Assembly (NCBI GenBank): GCA_019137255.1
Contig: WPDH01000642.1
Span: 1 to 40,247, forward strand
Length of the DNA stretch: 40,247 nucleotides
DNA from: Corinectria fuckeliana
Lineage: Eukaryota; Ascomycota; Sordariomycetes; Hypocreales; Nectriaceae
Direction of reading: 5' to 3'
Shown: positions 30,247-39,772 of the stretch, piece after piece
How positions within the stretch are numbered: position 1 is the stretch's first letter
Layout: every line of letters starts with the position of its first letter
Program-made: the position numbers and the translations under genes
The notes under the pieces: generated by a model
The model's input: the letters and a program-made list of their open reading frames with translations, nothing else
Told to the model about the DNA's origin: nothing
The model's database searches: none

Positions 30247-30766
30247 ATCAGTTGGATCTCCTGCGATGCCGCCTCGACACTCTTGGGCCTTCATTGGTTT
30301 GGATCTCAGTCTCGGAACTTTTCAGACTTCTGGACACGGGCACATGGAAATGGCATATGGCATATGGCACGGAGAGCTAACGGTGAGCCATGGTTATGGC
30401 TAGTTGTTTGGGTGATTGATGAATGGCAAAGTGCAGGTTTGAGCTAATGGATGGTCTTGAGAATTCGCGACTTGGCTTGGTGGAGATGTAAGTTGATGAG
30501 ACAACATTGACGAGACATGGCGCAACTCAGCGCGAGGGGATATACCAGCCAGACAGAGATATATCAGACCAGCGGAATAAAATACACTGCACTCAACTTT
30601 GACTTGTTCCTTCTAGCGTGTTCACTTTGACTCGTTCACTCTAACTCGTTCACTCTAACTCGTTCACTTTAACTTGCTTTGGTATTGGTATGGGGTATCT
30701 CTATGCTACCATATCCATTTATGAATGCCCTCTTCCACTCTCGCCGCCACTCAAGGAAGTTCTAAG
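30247..30766. other. Spacer between convergent genes with tandem repeats
   Basis: 520 bases between the RRM-like gene (+) and the chromodomain gene (-). It contains a duplicated GCATATG (about 30353-30367) and the 14-bp tandem array listed separately. No gene is seen. Confidence 0.6.
30617..30672 (+). repeat. 14-bp tandem repeat, four units
   Basis: Four adjacent 14-bp units of the form CTCGTTCACTCTAA (30617-30630, 30631-30644, 30645-30658, 30659-30672). Units 2 and 3 are identical, and units 1 and 4 differ from them at only a few positions. Confidence 0.85.
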
Positions 30767-32500
30767 CTAAAAACTCGGTCGTAGAGTCGGAAGCACCCCA
30801 AGCTCCGTGCTGACCGTCGTGACATTCCCATGCCCATTCTTGTTCCAGTTCCCAACCCCATTCAATCCCAGTGCCCCTCGTCCGCGGCTCTTCTTGGCGG
30901 GCGGTTCTTCCTCCACCACAAACAGCTCCTCGTCACCATCGCCAGCAGCCGCCGCCGCGTCGTCCGTGTCCACCGAATAGCCCAGCAAGTCCGCGTCGTC
31001 CTCGCCGCCTGCAAACGCCTCGCTCACGCTTCTATACTGCTTCCCCGCGCCCCACGACAGCGTCGACTGCTTCAAGGGTCCCGTCTTCTTCCTGGCGGAC
31101 TGCTGCTGCTGCTGCTTCTTCTTCTTGCCCTTGTCGAGAAACTCGCGCACCAGCTTGGGCGGCAGGTTGGCCTCGGGCTCCCACGACGGGTTCTGCTCCG
31201 GCGGCCAGTCGCCCTCCCAGCGCACTTGGAAGTAGCGCACCAGCCCGACGCCCTCGACCTCGTACAGCTCTGTGGCTTCGACGCGCTTGACCTCCCAGGC
31301 GTTCTCTTCCGGGCTGGAGCCCTTTTTCGTCTTCTTCCCTGACTCTTTGGGCTTCTTGGCCGAGGGCGTTGGTTTTGGTTTTGATGGAGGTTTTGGAGCA
31401 GAGGCTGCAGGCGGTGTTTCTGACGGGCGGTCTGGGGTGTAGAAGCTGCTGGGTTTTGAGAAGGATGCTGTGCCACCGAGCGGAGTAAATGAAGTCTTCC
31501 GCTCGCTCAATAAAACAGAGCCGTTGGGTGCACCGTAGATTGCCGGGATCCAAGGAAGAGGTACTGGAGTTTCCTTTCTCTCCAGATTTGGTTTCGTAGC
31601 GGTCGAAGACTTTTCGGGCTTGGAGCTCTCTGATGCTTTTCCCGTCAAGGAAAAAGGCTGCGACGGGAAACCCGGTGGCAACTGGTTTCCTGCGGCACGA
31701 GCTCCCCCATCATCGTGGGACTTGGTGTGCTGTTTGCTGGCAACCTCTGGTACGTCGTCCCGCAGATCCTCGTAGTCGTCTTGGAACGTAACCATCTCCA
31801 ATTCGTCACTGTCGTCCGGGGTATCGACCTGCATCGACGTTCCAAACTGCTCTCGCTCCAGCTGCCGAGACGGGCTCGACTCGTCATCCGACAGGCCCTC
31901 AAAGTCTCGCAGCCGCGTCTTCGTCGGCGTCGACAGGCTCATAGCTCCCTTCTGCGGCCGGCCCGTCTTCATGGCTTCGTTCTCCGGCGCCGCAACCGTC
32001 GCGGCCTCGATCTGGCTGTTGACCGGTGGGCGCCCGCGCTTCCGGGGCTGCTTCTTCTTCTTCTTCTGCGTCGTTGTCGTCGTCGTCTTCTTCTGCTCCT
32101 CGTCCAGCCTCGCCCGCTCCTCGTCCAGCTCCAGCTCCATGGCGTACTCCCACTCCTCGAGGGCCTGCGGGGACACGTAGTCGAGCACCCGCATGGCCGG
32201 GACCAGCAGCCGGGCCGCGGGGAGGTCGTGCCAGCCGACGATGTACGTCATGCGCTTCGGGAGCGGCTTCCCGTCGGCGGCCGCGCCGGGCGAGGGCAGC
32301 AAGATGCGCTCGGTGATGTACGCGCTCGCGTCCCGCGCCGGGAGGAGGCCGACGCGCTGCAGCTCGGGGCCGGACCCGGGGACGTAGTCCGGGGGTTTGG
32401 AGGGGAGGACGACGACGATCCGCGTGCGTCCGGGCGCTTCTCGTTTGCGCTTCAGCGGATTAGCCGTCATCATCGTCGCGCCGGCGGCGGACGAGCCCAT
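30767..32500 (-). CDS. Chromodomain protein with AT-hook-like motif
   Basis: 577 residues in one exon. Near residue 155 there is an AT-hook core (RKRGRPP) after a Thr/Lys-rich stretch, which should contact AT-rich minor grooves. A chromodomain occupies about 402-460: WEVKRVEA (first strand), YFQVRWEGDWPP and PSWEPEANLP, followed by the C-terminal helix LVREFLDKG. The aromatic positions of the methyl-lysine cage are plausibly W402, the Trp in GDW and the Trp in SWEPE. The rest is acidic and Ser/Pro-rich linker with a poly-Lys/Gln run after the chromodomain. The N-terminal 110 residues (YITERILLP, MTYIVGWHDLPAARLLV) look ordered and may form a further small domain. Chromatin targeting is inferred. 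It is not HP1-like, as no chromoshadow domain is evident. ATG 32500 is the first Met. Confidence 0.85.
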   Translation of the reverse strand: MGSSAAGATMMTANPLKRKREAPGRTRIVVVLPSKPPDYVPGSGPELQRVGLLPARDASAYITERILLPSPGAAADGKPLPKRMTYIVGWHDLPAARLLVPAMRVLDYVSPQALEEWEYAMELELDEERARLDEEQKKTTTTTTQKKKKKQPRKRGRPPVNSQIEAATVAAPENEAMKTGRPQKGAMSLSTPTKTRLRDFEGLSDDESSPSRQLEREQFGTSMQVDTPDDSDELEMVTFQDDYEDLRDDVPEVASKQHTKSHDDGGARAAGNQLPPGFPSQPFSLTGKASESSKPEKSSTATKPNLERKETPVPLPWIPAIYGAPNGSVLLSERKTSFTPLGGTASFSKPSSFYTPDRPSETPPAASAPKPPSKPKPTPSAKKPKESGKKTKKGSSPEENAWEVKRVEATELYEVEGVGLVRYFQVRWEGDWPPEQNPSWEPEANLPPKLVREFLDKGKKKKQQQQQSARKKTGPLKQSTLSWGAGKQYRSVSEAFAGGEDDADLLGYSVDTDDAAAAAGDGDEELFVVEEEPPAKKSRGRGALGLNGVGNWNKNGHGNVTTVSTELGVLPTLRPSF

Positions 32501-33256
32501 GGCGTGTCGAGCCGCGGGCGAGCTTCGCGATGCGCGCCCGAGCTTCTGGTTGATTCGCTGCGGTGACCTAGAGCCAGCACGGCAGCTGGTGAGCCTCTCA
32601 TTAATGCTAGGATAGCGGCTCTTCGAAAGAGAGTAGTCGTGACCACAATGGTCGTAAGTCGAGGCTGTTTATCTGCAGGAGTAGACAACCGATTTGTCTC
32701 GACAAGCCAAAACAAGCAGTGGGATGAATGACTAAGCTCCCAAGTATTCGTACTCGACTTAAATTGACAAGACCGAGTACGTACTCAAGTCCTTCCGTGG
32801 GATTGTTAAGAAATAAAAGTTAAAAACAGTAAATATTATTTCTTTAAACTATAAAAAGTCTTATAGAGGAAGGTATATCAATTCTAGTAATCTTTATTCC
32901 AAATCTTGCATTTTATCTCTAATTATATATATTATTAGTTAGAAGTTATAACCTACCCTTTAGTTAACTTAGGCGGAGCCGGGTCTTTAGCTCCTCCGAA
33001 ACAGCACCTGCGCAGGCGGGCGCGCGCCTAGTCGCGGCTATCAAGCGCCGACTTTTTTCACTCCGTCTCCATGAGATCACGAATCCCACTCCCAGCTCCA
33101 GGAAGGTCACGACAAACAACGCGGCACACACGACATCTCGACCCATCTCCACTCCATCCCTCTTTCAATGCACACATAAACTACGTCTCGAAAGCCTCCC
33201 CGAATAAACCTCTCCCCCCCCCTGGCTCCTCGCCAAACAACCCCCACCCCGCTACG
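32501..33256. promoter_or_regulatory. Divergent promoter region of the chromodomain gene and Pam17, split by an AT-rich insert
   Basis: About 750 bases between two divergently read starts. Its centre (about 32805-32965) is strongly AT-rich, unlike both flanks (see the repeat entry). A 7-bp inverted repeat GTACTCG/CGAGTAC lies at 32750-32756 and 32774-32780. The stretch before 33257 is CA-rich and carries the Pam17 leader, in which an in-frame ATG at 33071 is also open. Confidence 0.55.
32805..32965. repeat. AT-rich block, possible RIP-degraded repeat remnant
   Basis: About 160 bases of TA-rich sequence (for example TATATATATTATTAG near 32924) with sharp edges against GC-rich DNA. No terminal repeats or coding remnant are visible. 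A degraded transposon footprint is the usual source of such blocks in Pezizomycotina, but natural AT-rich promoter DNA is an alternative. Confidence 0.4.
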
Positions 33257-34021
33257 ATGGCTTCATCGCTCAAGACGCTCGTCTTGCGCTACCCGTGCCA
33301 CGCCGCCGCCGCCGTCGCCACGGGCCGCACCGCCAGCTTCGTTCCCGCGAAAGCTTCCTTTTCGACCGCCGCCCGCTCCGTGACGTGCCTGGCCCGCGTG
33401 GCCCCGCGCCAGCAGCAATGCTTCGCCGCCGCCGCCGCCGCGGTGCCCCGGACCTTCGCCCGGGCCAAGTCGGACCTCGCGCAGAACAATAAAGCACAAG
33501 ACCACTCCCTAGCCCTCGATTGGAATAGCTTCTTCAAGCTGCGTGTCAAGCGCCGCCGCGTCCAGCTCGTCTTCTCCTTCACCACCGGCATACTCGGCTC
33601 TCTTACCGGCGCTGGGGCTTTATCGGCTGGCCTCGCCGAGCCCATCGTCACACAGATACCCCTCGACCCCATCGTCACTCTGGGCCTGATGACGTTTGCG
33701 TTCGGCGGCTTGGGCTGGTTGATCGGGCCCAGTATTGGAAGCCAGCTGTTCTACATGCGCCATCACAAGTGGAAGAAGCAGATAACGCAGAAGGAGGCCG
33801 AGTTCTTTGCGCGCATCAAGAAGCATCGTGTCGACCCCTCCAACTCCAGTGCCAGCAACCCAGGTTAGTGTTCCGCCCTGTTTCACGGCGCAATGCAGAC
33901 TGGCTAATTCAGGGCAGTTCCCGACTTCTACGGCGAGAAGATCCAGAGCGTGTCTGGGTACCGCCGCTGGCTAAAAGATCAAAAGGCCTTCAACAAAAAG
34001 AAGACTGCCAACTTTGTGTAA
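33257..34021 (+). CDS. PAM17: Presequence translocase-associated motor subunit Pam17
   Basis: Pam17 helps assemble the import motor (with Pam16/Pam18) at the TIM23 channel of the inner mitochondrial membrane. Two exons (33257-33863, 33918-34021) give 236 residues. The intron (33864-33917, GTTAGT...CAG, branch GCTAAT) is resolved by the conserved C-terminal sequence VPDFYGEKIQ after the join. Residues 1 to about 72 are rich in Arg/Ala/Ser without acidic residues, a clear matrix-targeting presequence. The family core starts at LDWNSFFKLRVKRRR (88-102), followed by two membrane spans (about 103-127 and 138-165) and a basic C-terminal domain. ATG 33257 has A at -3 and G at +4. The in-frame ATG at 33071 would add 62 residues and is less likely. 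It converges with UBA4, with 231 bases between their stops. Confidence 0.93.
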
Positions 34022-34252
34022 ATCACCCTTCCTCCATTGCACCCACATGTTTCATGTTGGCAGCAATCTCTCCTTGGCACTCGATGTGTAATAGTTGCAG
34101 CTTCTGGGTAGGGACGGGCTGCCCTTGTTGTTGCGGCCCAGGATTCCCGCGGGCATGTAATGTATATCGTCTCAAAACTCCACCATCCGACCGAAATGAC
34201 AATCTCTTATTCCTCTCACCTTTTTTCTGGTATCCTCGTCCGTCCTCGTCCG

Positions 34253-35797
34253 TTAAAAGAAGGGGACGCTTGGATCAACGTCGTTTTTCCATGCCTTCAT
34301 GCCTCCCTTGATATCCCCTATGAATCGCATGCCATTGTTCCCGAATCCCAGCTCCTTGAGCCTCTTCGCGGCAAGCTGCGAGTCGTTGCCAACGCGGCAG
34401 ACGATGAAGACGGGCGCGAGAGGGGATAGCTCGTTCGGGAAGCCGCCGGGCGTGCCATCGCGTCGCGTGCCCATGAATCTGCTCATCGGGGTGTTGATGG
34501 AGCCCGGGATGTGGCAAAGATCAAAGTGCTCCTTCTCTCGGACATCCAACAGCACAAGCTCCGCGCCGTTCGCCTTTGCCAGCCCGGCATACGTCTCCGC
34601 AGTGATTCTTTCGTCCGGCTGAAGTAGTTCAACGGGCTCGCTCACGCCGCAGAACTGGACGTAGTCCATCGACGTCCGCAGCGTCTCCAGCGTCAGCGTC
34701 GCCTCCGCGCCACACGCAAAGCACCCCTCCCGCTTGCCCCTCATGCGCACCGACCGGAACGGTGTGTCCGCCATGCCGCTGAACAGCAGCATCATCTGCG
34801 TCCTGACCTCGCCGCCGCCCTCCAGATCCCCGCGCGCAACCAGCTTCACAGCTTCGAGCGCCTGCATCACGCCCATGACGCCGACCACGGGGCCGACGAT
34901 GCCGCCCTCGCCGCACCCCACGACGCTCGCCGGCGTCGGCGGCGTCGGGAACACGCACCGGTAGCACGGGCCCCGGCCTGGCGGGTTGTTCAGCACGATC
35001 AGCTGGCCCGAGGTCTGGAAGGCCGAGGCCGACACCAGCGGCTTCCCCAGCAGGACGCAGGTGTCCGAGATGAGGTAGCGCGACGTCGGGTGGTCGGTGC
35101 AGTCGAGGACGAGGTCGTACCCGGAGACAATCTCCTGCGCGTTGTGCGGCGTCAGGTGCGCAGAGTGAGCCCTGTACGTGACGGTGGGATTGAGCCTGCG
35201 TGGAGTTTATTAGCCGTCAGTTGCAGTCGCGAACTACAAGACCAAGTTTTACCCCTTCAGGTACGCAATGGCGCTTTCGACCTTGCTCCTCCCAACGCGG
35301 TCCGTAGAATGCGCAATCTGGCGGTGGAGGTTCGACACCTCGACTTCATCGCCGTCCGCCAGCCCCAGCGTGCCGACGCCAGCCCCGGCGAGGTACGCCG
35401 CAGCCGGAGACCCCAAGCCCCCGGCGCCGACGAGGAGGACCCTGGCCTTCTCCAACCTCAGCTGGCCTACACCACTCGCCATCAGCGAAAAAGACAAGGG
35501 GAAAAACGCAAGCCGTGTTCCGGGACGCAGTCCAAAAGACAACTTACCCTGCAGCCCGAAGCCGGGGACGATCATCTGGCGGCTGTACCGGTCGTAGTCC
35601 TGCGGCTTGAGTGGCCATTTCCACCCCGCCGGTACACCGCCGTTCGCTAGTTCCTCTGGCTCCGGCTCCGGCTCTGGCTCTGGCGCTGGCTCTAAGGCGT
35701 CAAGCTTCTGCTCCAAGCTCTTCAGCTCGGCCCTGCGCCTTTCAAGCTCCTCGCGTAGAGCCTCCACGTCGACTGTCTCTCTGTCTCCTTGGCTCAT
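34253..35797 (-). CDS. UBA4: Uba4, E1-like adenylyltransferase and sulfurtransferase (MOCS3 type)
   Basis: Uba4 adenylates the C-terminus of Urm1 and then passes sulfur to it, for tRNA wobble-uridine thiolation and urmylation; relatives also serve molybdopterin synthesis. Three exons (35797-35548, 35466-35253, 35195-34253) give 468 residues, with introns GTAAGT...TAG (81 nt, branch CTGAT) and GTAAAA...CAG (57 nt). An N-terminal coiled-coil (11-35) leads into a Glu-Pro repeat, then the MoeB/ThiF domain with GAGGLGS (97-103). Zinc ligands are C232/C235 and C313/C316, and the conserved adenylation-domain Cys is C249 (GCGEGG). The rhodanese domain (about 360-468) carries C421 in VCRVGNDSQ, the persulfide Cys. 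The upstream frame has no earlier ATG, so the start is 35797 (A at -3). Confidence 0.94.
35646..35696 (-). repeat. Hexanucleotide repeat coding for an Ala/Pro-Glu linker in UBA4
   Basis: Tandem GGCTCC/GGCTCT units on the plus strand. They encode a run of alternating Glu and Pro (about residues 37-49) between the coiled-coil and the adenylation domain, a likely length-variable linker. Confidence 0.8.
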
Positions 35798-36199
35798 TTT
35801 GCCCTCGGGGAGAGCAGCGTAGGAGAAAAGCTTATTGTTTCGTCTGTAGAGAAATAGTGTGCGCAGTGTTGGTAACCCCCATAACAAAATTGCCCGTTAA
35901 TTGTAAAGTAATTACGGAAGACTATGCAGTAACTAGAGAGATACCCGCAGGAGCTCAGTGGGCATAATAGCACTGTCGGAGTGTCTGCCCCTCGTTGTTA
36001 AACCCGGCTGTGCACCCCGCTTCTCGGTGAGAGCCAGCTACACCGAAAATATTTCCGGTCTGCAAACCACAGCGTCACCGATTCGATATATTCCGCTTTC
36101 CCGCACAAAGCCCAAGATTTCGTCCTTTGGCCCTTAAAACAACAGACACAATGGCGAATACCCTCCCCCTTCTCTGTTTATTTCCAGAACACGGCTAAC
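35798..36199. promoter_or_regulatory. Divergent promoter of UBA4 and SLX9
   Basis: About 400 bases between two divergently read starts. It includes an A-rich/T-rich part near 35880-35920 and, before SLX9, the leader that holds the upstream ORF at 36151-36198. No clear TATA box. Confidence 0.6.
36151..36198 (+). promoter_or_regulatory. Upstream ORF in the SLX9 leader, stop 1 nt before the main start
   Basis: ATG at 36151 (context ACAATGG, A at -3 and G at +4) opens a 15-codon frame ending in TAA at 36196-36198. The SLX9 ATG follows at 36200, so the junction reads TAACATG. Its start context is better than average, so ribosomes should read it if the transcript starts upstream of 36151. It could lower SLX9 output or allow coupled reinitiation (inference). 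No GT-AG intron that would remove it is obvious. Confidence 0.6.
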
Positions 36200-36859
36200 A
36201 TGTCCCAGGCGCCCCTTCCCCCCGCTCTCAAGAAGCCCTCGGCGCGCACCCTCCGCACGCAGCGCATCACGGGCCAAATCCACCCGCTCCTCCCCGCCAA
36301 GACGTTCCGCCCGGGCGCGGCCGTGTCCGACGGCTTCCTGTCCTCGAAGCGCGACAAGCGCCTGATGAAGCACTCGTCGTTCGTGTCCAACATCTCGTCG
36401 CCGTCGTCGTCGCGCGTCTCCAAGGCCAAGAAGCGCCGCCCGACCCGCAAGCTGCGCACGACGCTCGACGGCCTCGCCGACGCGCTGCCCGACCTGGCCG
36501 ACGGCGAGGGCCAGGCCGAGCTCGCCGGCAAGATCCGCCACAGGAGCTTGCGCAGCCGCAAGGGCGCGCTGAAGCGCAAGGAGAAGGTCGTCCGCGGCGA
36601 GATGGACCGCTTCGGCGTCAGCATGGCCAAGCTCGCCGCCACGCCCGCGGGGCAGCAGCAGACGCAGCAGGTGCCCGCGGGGCTTCAGCGGGATGAGGAT
36701 GACGAGGAGGACGATGACGATATGGATGCTCATCAGGACAAGACAGTCGAGGCAAAGCCCAGTCCCGCACCAGCCGCCACGGCGAACCGGTGGGCGGCGC
36801 TGAGGGGTTACATCTCCGCGACCATGGAGCAGAACCCAGCATTTGTGGACAAAGAGTGA
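36200..36859 (+). CDS. SLX9: Ribosome biogenesis protein Slx9
   Basis: Slx9 is a nucleolar factor for 18S/ITS1 processing and export of the small-subunit precursor. The 219-residue single exon is strongly basic at the front. Landmarks are KKRRPTRKLRTTLDGLADALPDL (about 76-98), SLRSRKGALKRKEKVVRGEM (about 115-134, the family block rich in Lys/Arg) followed by DRFG, and a C-terminal RWAALRGYISATMEQNPAF. A short Asp/Glu run lies between these blocks. The identification rests on this motif order and size, with no exact match possible here. It has its own short upstream ORF (see 36151-36198). Divergent to UBA4 and convergent with the NEDD8 protease. Confidence 0.85.
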   Translation: MSQAPLPPALKKPSARTLRTQRITGQIHPLLPAKTFRPGAAVSDGFLSSKRDKRLMKHSSFVSNISSPSSSRVSKAKKRRPTRKLRTTLDGLADALPDLADGEGQAELAGKIRHRSLRSRKGALKRKEKVVRGEMDRFGVSMAKLAATPAGQQQTQQVPAGLQRDEDDEEDDDDMDAHQDKTVEAKPSPAPAATANRWAALRGYISATMEQNPAFVDKE

Positions 36860-37948
36860 AGTTTGCGAACCACGAAATCTAAGGAACTAGCAATCGATAC
36901 TACTGCGGACAAAAGAATTACTACAAACATGGTTGCATAGAGACGGACCATCTGTAAGGATGGATGCCTTGTTACGAATTGGTTTCCTGGAGTTAGGAGT
37001 TGGGGACCGGAAAAGTCAAGATGGAATGAATCAATAAAGCCATAATCTTTATACACCGTGTATGCCACGCCGGGCCATCTCATCCGTTCGTCTTATGAAC
37101 CTGTCACCCTTCCGATAAGCCTAATGTCGTCTCCCTGTCAACGCCTCGCAGTAACGTCACCTCCCCTTGTCCCTGCTTGATATTGTCGCATCTTCGGTCC
37201 TCCGAGAGAAAATCTCACGAGACCGACGGGTATTTACTCAACCACGTTGCCGCCGCTGCCTCCACGGTTGGTATTCTGTGTACAAAGCACGCTCTCGTCC
37301 ATGACGTGTGTACCATCCAACGCCCAAGCGAAGAAAACTTCGCGATTAGAAAAGCCAAAGGTCAGGGAAACAAGAAAAAATTACAACAAAGTCAACCGTT
37401 GCGCATCCATCATCATCGTCGTAAGATTTAGACTGCCTCAGCTGATGCCCACAGCTCGCGGTGCGCTCATTGCCACCGCCGGGTTGGATTTCGACCGCCG
37501 TTTGCCCCGAATTTTGATGGGCGTCAAGACGGTGGTAGATCGAGGTCGCAATCGGGGTTTGGAAATTCCGTGGGTATTGTGCCACCCGCTCCAAGGATGT
37601 ACGGGCGAGGATTGGCCGGGAGAGCTGCCAGACTTGACGCTCTCGGTGCGGCTTGCCGTTCGGCCATCGCTTGTTGAACCGCCGGTGCTGTGTTTTCGAG
37701 GCGCGTCCATCTCAGTGTCTGCGCTCCTGGTCGAGCGCCGCCTCACTCCGCCTCGTCGATGGCTGGGCTCGTCTTCCTCGTCGCATCTCCGCATCTCCCT
37801 TTGTAGGAGTTCCTCGAATTTTTTGCAAGAGGCGTAGCATTCCGATCCCTATTCGATTCGCGGAGGCGTCTTGTTGTGGGTAAACGGGCTGGCGCTTCTC
37901 CTATCTTTATTATTAGGCATGCTGCGGGACTTGTGGGCTGGATAGCAC
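36860..37948. other. Gene-free spacer between convergent genes
   Basis: About 1.1 kb between the 3' ends of SLX9 (+) and the NEDD8 protease (-). AATAAAG at about 37031-37037 could help 3' processing of SLX9. Frames of up to 196 codons on the plus strand have no motif. A 91-codon minus frame overlaps the end of SLX9 and includes one hydrophobic segment, but lacks other support. Confidence 0.55.
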
Positions 37949-38767
37949 TCACGATCGCCGACGCTCTCCTTCCTTGCGAAGATTCTCAATAATGCGCATC
38001 ATCTCTTTGCGGCCGCCGTAACTATCGACCATCTTGCCTCCCATGCTCATGGACACCTTTTCCCTAGCGTTGGCGCAGAGCAGGCGCTTGACAAGCAAGT
38101 GTCGCATGAGCAGGCAGACAAAGACGCCGCAATCGCTGCCATTTTCCTGCTGGGGGCAATCTTCGAGGTTGATGAATCGCAGAGGGCGCCCTATGATCTG
38201 GGACAGCTTTCGAGTAGCCACGTTTGCCTCGGAGAAGTTGGACCCGCCCAGAGAGTCGTAATGGAAGGCGACTCCATCGAGAACCGAGACCAGTAGGAGG
38301 GACCAATGGCTACCGCCTTCGGCGACGCCCACGTTACGATTGTCGTTGATGGGGAGGAAGATGTGGGTGACTTTGGAGAAATTGGGGAGGGCGGCGTGGA
38401 CTTGGCGCATATCGGGTTCCTTCATGAGGAGAAAGGTCATGCTAGGGCGGAGGAGAACGATGCGGGCCTGGGGGTACTTGGGGAGAGTCTCGCGTTCGAG
38501 ATACTCCTCCCAGAAGGCGATGTTGTTGTCGGTGAGCCAGTCGTGCTTGAGGGCCTTGATATCTTCGACGGTGAGGAGCACATCGTAGTAGCTTAGGTAC
38601 GGCTTCTCGGGTTGGAGCTGTAACGTCGAGCAGTGTTAGCGATCGTCAATGAGTGATGGGTGGCGAACGGGACGGGTTGCATTCCCACGAAGACTTGCGC
38701 CAAACGAGTGGGAGACTGCACGTACCGAGTCGCCGAAGTGGCGGGCCATCCTCTGGCGAAACGTCAT
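37949..38767 (-). CDS. NEDD8-specific cysteine protease (Den1/NEP, Ulp1 family C48)
   Basis: Removes NEDD8 from precursors and conjugates, so it controls cullin ligases. Two exons (38767-38726, 38617-37949) give 236 residues. The intron (38725-38618, GTACGT...CAG, branch GCTAAC) joins MTFRQRMARHFGDS to LQPEKPYLSYYDVLLT, which fits the family start. Catalytic residues are H118 (GGSHWS), D135 (HYDSLGG), Q171 and C177 (NGSDCGVFVC), all in the usual order. ATG 38767 has A at -3. The frame is open for a further 60 or so codons upstream, Ser- and Arg-rich, without any ATG in the frame, so I treat it as leader. An extra upstream exon cannot be ruled out. Confidence 0.9.
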
Positions 38768-39772
38768 CCTGGTGTCGCCCTTGGGTGAAACGATTGGGTC
38801 CGGAGAATCCGAGTTCACGGTCAGGGTCGACGAGGTTGAGGCGACGGTCGAGGTTGAGCTCGAAGAGTCGGCGGAGCTGGAGCTTTTGGGACGGGATCTC
38901 CGTCTTCGTCGAAAGAGGCCGCGCAGGCGACTACGAAAATAGAACGAAAAAAAATCAGATCTCGGCCAAGGGAAAAGCGGGTCGACGATCTTTCGGGGGA
39001 GGTGGGTAGGTTCTAAGCGCGAAATCACAAAGGAGGGAGAGAGTGGCTCGTTGAATAGGATGGGATGATGGTGGAGGTGAGAGGTGGGCAAAGACGAAGA
39101 AAGCAGCCCAGAGTTGTATGGGGAAGAACGACGGAGACAGGGAGCGGGAGAGACGCGAAGGGGGTAAGATGGTGAGATGGAAGAGATGAAGATGACGATG
39201 GTTGGAGATGGTGGTTGCAGGCAGCAATGCTGGGGGAAGTTGGTGTTTTTTTTCTTTCCATTTCTCACTCTGGGTGCTGTGCTGGCTGCTTACCAGCAAG
39301 GTGACCATGAGGGGACAGACTTGGTTGGACCCCTCCAAAACCGAAACACCGTCACAAGGACCAGGGATAGAAGGGGGAAAAGAAGGGGATGCAATGCCCC
39401 GGAGGCAACCGAAGCCCGGACTCTGGATTTGCCTGCGTCAAGCCGACAGACTGAGCAAACAAGACGAGACTCATCAACGTCCATCCTCCAATGCAGTGCA
39501 TTCCGCGTTCTGCGTACCCGTGGAGGCTCAGCTCCCCCCCCCCCGCAAGCACTCGCTGAAGGGGGCTGTGGTGATGGCGGGCATGCGGCCCAGGGCTCGG
39601 TGTAAGCCGCGGCCCCCTGTAAGCCCTGTAACTAATGGGCCAACGGAGGCACTCGCCTCCACTCTTCCCTCCAACTGGGATGCGAGAAACGTATGTAACA
39701 CTGTCCGCGGGGCCAGACATGCACCCACTTGGACGGATGCTGGCTGGTACGGAAGGCTATAGGGCCTGGTGT
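38768..39772. other. 5' region of the NEDD8 protease and gene-free spacer
   Basis: The first 450 bases (minus strand) are a C/T-rich leader and promoter. The rest to 39772 has overlapping low-complexity frames on both strands but no supported gene. Confidence 0.55.

Noticed and set aside
36808..37083. 91-codon minus-strand frame with a hydrophobic segment
   Set aside because: It overlaps the antisense of the SLX9 end and has no other support. One hydrophobic stretch in AT-rich 3' sequence is not enough.
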